Source of the DNA: a virus
Strand: one strand, 5' to 3'
IMG/VR virus record: IMGVR_UViG_3300017706_002546
Location: 1 to 57,212 of that record
DNA length: 57,212 nucleotides
Shown here: in pieces, positions 54,439 through 57,212 of the stretch
Numbering within the stretch: position 1 is the first letter of the stretch
Layout: each line of letters starts with the position of its first letter
Notes under the pieces: generated by a model
Database searches by the model: none
What the model saw: the letters and a program-made list of their open reading frames with translations, nothing else
What the model was told of the DNA's origin: nothing
Position numbers and translations under genes: made by a program

Positions 54439-55287
54439 TTATGTACAGTGTTCTGTCTTATGAAAAGCACAATATTTACAGCTATTTCGATTTTTAAGAT
54501 AGAAACCTTTTCTAACTCCTGATATCATGCTTGTCATTAGTTTTTTACCTCTTTGCATTGTTTTATCGCCAACAGAAACATTTACTAAACTACAAATTTT
54601 TCCAGGCTTAGAACCTCTTTTTAAGAGAACAAACCCACATCTAATGTCTTTTAGAGGTATATTGTGCTTCATTGACCAAAAGTATTTATAAAGAATTAAC
54701 TGGGCTGTCATTCCTAAGTCTTGCTTTTTGTCTCTGTTCCACCCTCTTGGCCCTGCTGTTTTCCAATCTATTATCCAGTAAACATGACCTTTTCCTCTTT
54801 TTTTAGGGACTTTAAGTACTGCGTCAATAAAGCCTTTAAACATCAGAGGCTTTTCAATTTCAGGTATGTTTTCATATAATGATTCTTCTGCATTAAAACA
54901 TTCCCACCCAGGGAATTCTTTATCTAAAAAAACAAGCAAGTCTCCCCATGTATTTTTAGCCCAAGACTCCCAAATATTTACAGGTTGGTGTTTGTACCAC
55001 CCAGGTTGCTTGCTATACCACTCTGGGTTTTCAAAATCTGCCTTTTTCCAAGCATATTTCATTTCTGTTAATATTTTTTCTTCATCGACTATTTTAGTTT
55101 CAATTAAGCTTTCACACCCTTCGTGGACTGCTGTACCAAAATGAAGATAAGGTGAGTCTTGAAATTTGTCAATTTTATCAACGTATAATAACTTATGCCT
55201 AAAAGCACACTCTTTCCAGTTTTTTATTTCAGAAAAAGAAATGTGAGGCTTGTTTGTTGGAAACTCTATGTCTTTAAGATTTGTCAT
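54439..55287 (-). CDS. PD-(D/E)XK nuclease with probable Fe-S cluster (Cas4/RecB-like)
   Basis: This 282-residue protein has the RecB/Cas4 nuclease motifs in order: GTAVHEG (51-57), GFIDAV (152-157, Asp155), IIDWKT (172-177, Asp174 and Lys176) and Q196-x3-Y200. Cys27 near the N-terminus and Cys270, Cys273 and Cys281 at the C-terminus are placed as in Cas4 and AddB, where four cysteines hold a 4Fe-4S cluster. Such enzymes degrade DNA from ends. It starts within the last codons of the preceding cytidylyltransferase gene. Possible roles are recombination, host DNA breakdown or counter-defence. Confidence 0.9.
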   Translation of the reverse strand: MTNLKDIEFPTNKPHISFSEIKNWKECAFRHKLLYVDKIDKFQDSPYLHFGTAVHEGCESLIETKIVDEEKILTEMKYAWKKADFENPEWYSKQPGWYKHQPVNIWESWAKNTWGDLLVFLDKEFPGWECFNAEESLYENIPEIEKPLMFKGFIDAVLKVPKKRGKGHVYWIIDWKTAGPRGWNRDKKQDLGMTAQLILYKYFWSMKHNIPLKDIRCGFVLLKRGSKPGKICSLVNVSVGDKTMQRGKKLMTSMISGVRKGFYLKNRNSCKYCAFHKTEHCT

Positions 55288-55700
55288 TTTTTATCCATTA
55301 GCTTTTCTACCAGCCAAGAAGAAGACTGGGGTTTTTCTTTGCCACCAATTGACCAAAGCATTTGTATGTTCATTGAGTCGCATATTTTCATTTCAGGTGT
55401 ATTGTCTTTTTTCCTGTCTCCGCCGTTTGCAAAAGCGTCAGGTTTGATTGTTTGGAGTGCGTCACAAGCAGTATTGTCTCTGTCTTCAAATGAAACAACT
55501 CTTGAAACAGACTCAAATTGTTGTATTAATTCTGCTCTTTCTTCCCAAGTCATAAAAACATAGCCTTTTTTTCGCATAAGCCATTCATCAGAGTTAAGAG
55601 CAACAACTACTTCACCCCATTCTGCTGCCTCAGTAAACATTCTTGTGTGACCAATGTGAGGAGGGTCAAAACCGCCCGACACCATTATAACTTTTTTCAT
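55284..55700 (-). CDS. Cytidylyltransferase-like nucleotidyltransferase
   Basis: This 138-residue enzyme has the HxGH nucleotidyltransferase motif in GGFDPPHIGH (9-18) and a late SSSWLVEK (125-132 area), corresponding to the ISSS-type end motif of the glycerol-3-phosphate cytidylyltransferase / RfaE-C family. These enzymes join CTP or ATP to a phosphorylated sugar or polyol. In this operon it may supply an activated donor for the two glycosyltransferases downstream. Its short length is normal for the family. AAAAGGAG precedes the ATG and a good promoter lies 26 bp upstream. Confidence 0.87.
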   Translation of the reverse strand: MKKVIMVSGGFDPPHIGHTRMFTEAAEWGEVVVALNSDEWLMRKKGYVFMTWEERAELIQQFESVSRVVSFEDRDNTACDALQTIKPDAFANGGDRKKDNTPEMKICDSMNIQMLWSIGGKEKPQSSSWLVEKLMDKK

Positions 55701-55725
55701 TTAAGCAATCTCCTTTTAATATAAT

Positions 55726-55754
55726 ATTATAACAAATAATTTTGACAATTACAA
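55726..55754 (-). promoter_or_regulatory. Sigma70-like promoter of the cytidylyltransferase operon
   Basis: The minus strand reads TTGTAA, exactly 17 bp, then a perfect TATAAT, 26 bases before the ATG at 55700. It lies just after a terminator, so it restarts transcription for the nuclease and glycosyltransferase operon. Confidence 0.65.
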
Positions 55755-55783
55755 ATAATAAAAATGCTGCCTAAAGGCAGCAT
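55753..55783 (-). terminator. Rho-independent terminator of the SAH hydrolase gene
   Basis: ATGCTGCC and GGCAGCAT form a perfect 8-bp, GC-containing stem with a TTTA loop, followed on the minus strand by TTTT and further T-rich sequence. It is 33 bases after the SAH hydrolase stop codon. The T tract overlaps the -35 region of the next promoter. Confidence 0.9.
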
Positions 55784-55816
55784 AGTTATTTAGTCAGAAT
55801 TTAATAATACTAGTTG

Positions 55817-57169
55817 TTAGTATCGGTATGATTTATCTTTAAACGGGCCTTCTTTTTCCACGCCAATATACTTAGCTTGTTTGTCGTTTAAGTTTGTTAA
55901 GGATGCACCTAAGTGATTAAGATGTAATCTTGCAACTTCTTCGTCAAGCTTTTTAGGTAGAACATAAACTTTATCTTCGTATTTTTCAGAATCATTCCAC
56001 AGTTCAATTTGTGCTAAAACTTGGTTAGTAAAAGAACAAGACATTACAAAGCTTGGGTGCCCTGTTGCGCATCCTAAATTTACTAATCGACCTTGTGCCA
56101 ATAAAATAATATTTTTCTCTCTATGACCAAACTGTCTTGTGTCTTTAACTCTGTACATATCAACTAAAGGTTTAATGTTTGTTCTTTCACAATTTTCATT
56201 TAACCAAGCTACGTTAATCTCATTGTCAAAGTGGCCAATATTACATACAATTGCGTTATCTTTCATCCAACCAAAATGTTTTTGTGTAATCACATCGCAG
56301 TTTCCAGTTGCTGTTACAATAATGTCACCTTCGCAAACTGCGTCATCAATGTTCATGACTTGAAATCCATCCATGCAAGCTTGGAGAGCGCAAATAGGAT
56401 CAATTTCTGTCACAATAACACGACAGCCTGCTGACGCTAGTGAAGCGGCTGAACCTTTACCTACATCGCCATACCCAGCAACAACTGCTACTTTACCTGC
56501 CATCATAATGTCAGTCGCTCTTCGAATAGCGTCTACACAAGATTCTTTACAGCCATATTTGTTGTCAAACTTAGTTTTAGTAACTGAATCATTAACATTG
56601 ATTGCAGGTACTGGCAGCAAACCTTTTGCTTCGTATTCTTTAAGTCTTAAGACACCTGTTGTTGTTTCTTCTGATATTCCCACAATTCCGATATTAGAGA
56701 CGTTTTCATATTCAAAATAATCCTCATAGTTTTCTATTAAATGTTTTGTTAAATCCCCACCGTCATCTAAGACCATGTTAGGCCAAAAGCCATTTTTGTC
56801 ATTAATGACCGACTCTAGAGCTTGGTCATAATCTGCATCTGTCATGCCTTCCCAAGCAAAAACTGGAATTCCTTTGCTGGCAATGTAAGCAGCGGCATGA
56901 TCTTGTGTTGAATAGATGTTGCATGTCATCCATCTAACTTCCGCTCCTAAAGCTATTAAAGTGTCAATTAGCACTGCAGTTTGTATTGTCATGTGAAGAC
57001 AGCCAGCTATTCTTGCGCCTTTCAAAGGAAACTCTGCTTGTACTCCTGTGTTGTATTTTTGTATGACTGATTTTAAGCCGGGCATTTCATATTTTGCTAG
57101 CTCAACTTCTTTTCTTCCCCATTCTGATAAATTAATGTCAGCTACTTTGTAATCTGTAAAATTTTTCAT
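55817..57169 (-). CDS. ahcY: S-adenosyl-L-homocysteine hydrolase (adenosylhomocysteinase)
   Basis: This complete 450-residue enzyme splits S-adenosylhomocysteine, the inhibitory by-product of methyltransferases, into adenosine and homocysteine using bound NAD. All hallmarks are present: [16 protein letters not shown] (57-72), [10 protein letters not shown] (132-141), EETTTGV (167-173), [13 protein letters not shown] (191-203), the NAD loop GYGDVGKG (232-239), and the C-terminal [10 protein letters not shown] (441-450) with the conserved Lys and Tyr that reach into the neighbouring subunit. AGGAG seven bases before the ATG sets the start. It is its own transcription unit with a terminator and looks functional. 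It is an auxiliary metabolic gene in this phage. Confidence 0.97.
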   Translation of the reverse strand: MKNFTDYKVADINLSEWGRKEVELAKYEMPGLKSVIQKYNTGVQAEFPLKGARIAGCLHMTIQTAVLIDTLIALGAEVRWMTCNIYSTQDHAAAYIASKGIPVFAWEGMTDADYDQALESVINDKNGFWPNMVLDDGGDLTKHLIENYEDYFEYENVSNIGIVGISEETTTGVLRLKEYEAKGLLPVPAINVNDSVTKTKFDNKYGCKESCVDAIRRATDIMMAGKVAVVAGYGDVGKGSAASLASAGCRVIVTEIDPICALQACMDGFQVMNIDDAVCEGDIIVTATGNCDVITQKHFGWMKDNAIVCNIGHFDNEINVAWLNENCERTNIKPLVDMYRVKDTRQFGHREKNIILLAQGRLVNLGCATGHPSFVMSCSFTNQVLAQIELWNDSEKYEDKVYVLPKKLDEEVARLHLNHLGASLTNLNDKQAKYIGVEKEGPFKDKSYRY

Positions 57170-57192
57170 TAATCGACTCCTGTTATATGATT

Positions 57193-57198
57193 CTTATA
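57193..57198 (-). promoter_or_regulatory. Possible -10 box of the SAH hydrolase gene
   Basis: TATAAG lies 24 bases before the ATG, a spacing like that of the three better promoters. The -35 region would fall beyond the window edge, so it cannot be judged. Confidence 0.25.
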
Positions 57199-57212
57199 TT
57201 TTTTTAAATGTG

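Noticed and set aside
54683-54690. TATAAATA box inside the nuclease gene as a late promoter
   Set aside because: It lies within coding sequence about 330 bases from the next start, unlike the 26-28 base spacing of the better candidates.

Overview
This 57.2 kb window is part of the genome of a large tailed bacteriophage with a contractile tail, distantly related to the T4 superfamily. The evidence is the recognisable T4-type head genes in T4 order (large terminase gp17, portal gp20, prohead protease gp21, scaffold gp22, major capsid protein gp23), the T4-type baseplate wedge proteins gp25 and gp6, a gp55-like late sigma factor, and Mre11/Rad50 (gp47/gp46), RuvC-type and primase functions. The DNA is A+T rich. 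All 43 genes I accept lie on the minus strand and are packed tightly, often with TAATG or short overlaps, so transcription runs from right to left. The largest gap is 116 bp, and I see no tRNA, CRISPR array or transposon. The host cannot be read from the sequence.

Read in the direction of transcription, the layout is as follows. (1) 57.2-51.9 kb holds a complete S-adenosylhomocysteine hydrolase gene with its own terminator, then a new promoter and an operon of a cytidylyltransferase-like enzyme, a Cas4/RecB-type nuclease with an apparent Fe-S cluster, and two GT4-like glycosyltransferases. (2) 51.9-50.5 kb holds a one-span membrane protein, the gp55-like sigma factor and a small unknown gene. 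(3) 50.5-20.8 kb is the baseplate, tail-fibre and adsorption block: a probable OB-fold spike or hub protein, gp25, gp6, then twelve mostly very large structural proteins that carry LamG-like, FN3-like, DNRLRE-like and Ca-binding-loop modules instead of recognisable T4 gp7-gp12.

(4) 20.8-11.0 kb mixes DNA metabolism with an accessory island. It holds a RuvC-like resolvase, a DnaG-type primase, a zinc-ribbon protein, a PAP2-phosphatase/Fic fusion protein, a small SH3/KOW-like protein, a MoxR AAA+ ATPase with a VWA/zincin partner, and a single-chain Mre11-Rad50 fusion. (5) 11.0-0 kb is the DNA packaging and head module: terminase, portal, protease, several unknown small head-cluster genes, scaffold and major capsid protein.

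Regulation is partly visible. Three gaps contain the same promoter shape (WTGYAA, exactly 17 bp, TATAAT) 25-30 bp from the next start codon. T4-late-like TATAAATA or AATAAATA boxes lie 26-28 bp upstream of a large tail gene and of the capsid gene. A strong terminator divides the head cluster upstream of the scaffold and capsid genes. The most unusual features are the PAP2-Fic fusion, the one-polypeptide Mre11-Rad50, an apparent gene fusion or internal start inside the scaffold gene, a perfect 17-bp hairpin inside a tail gene, and the shared terminal modules among tail proteins.
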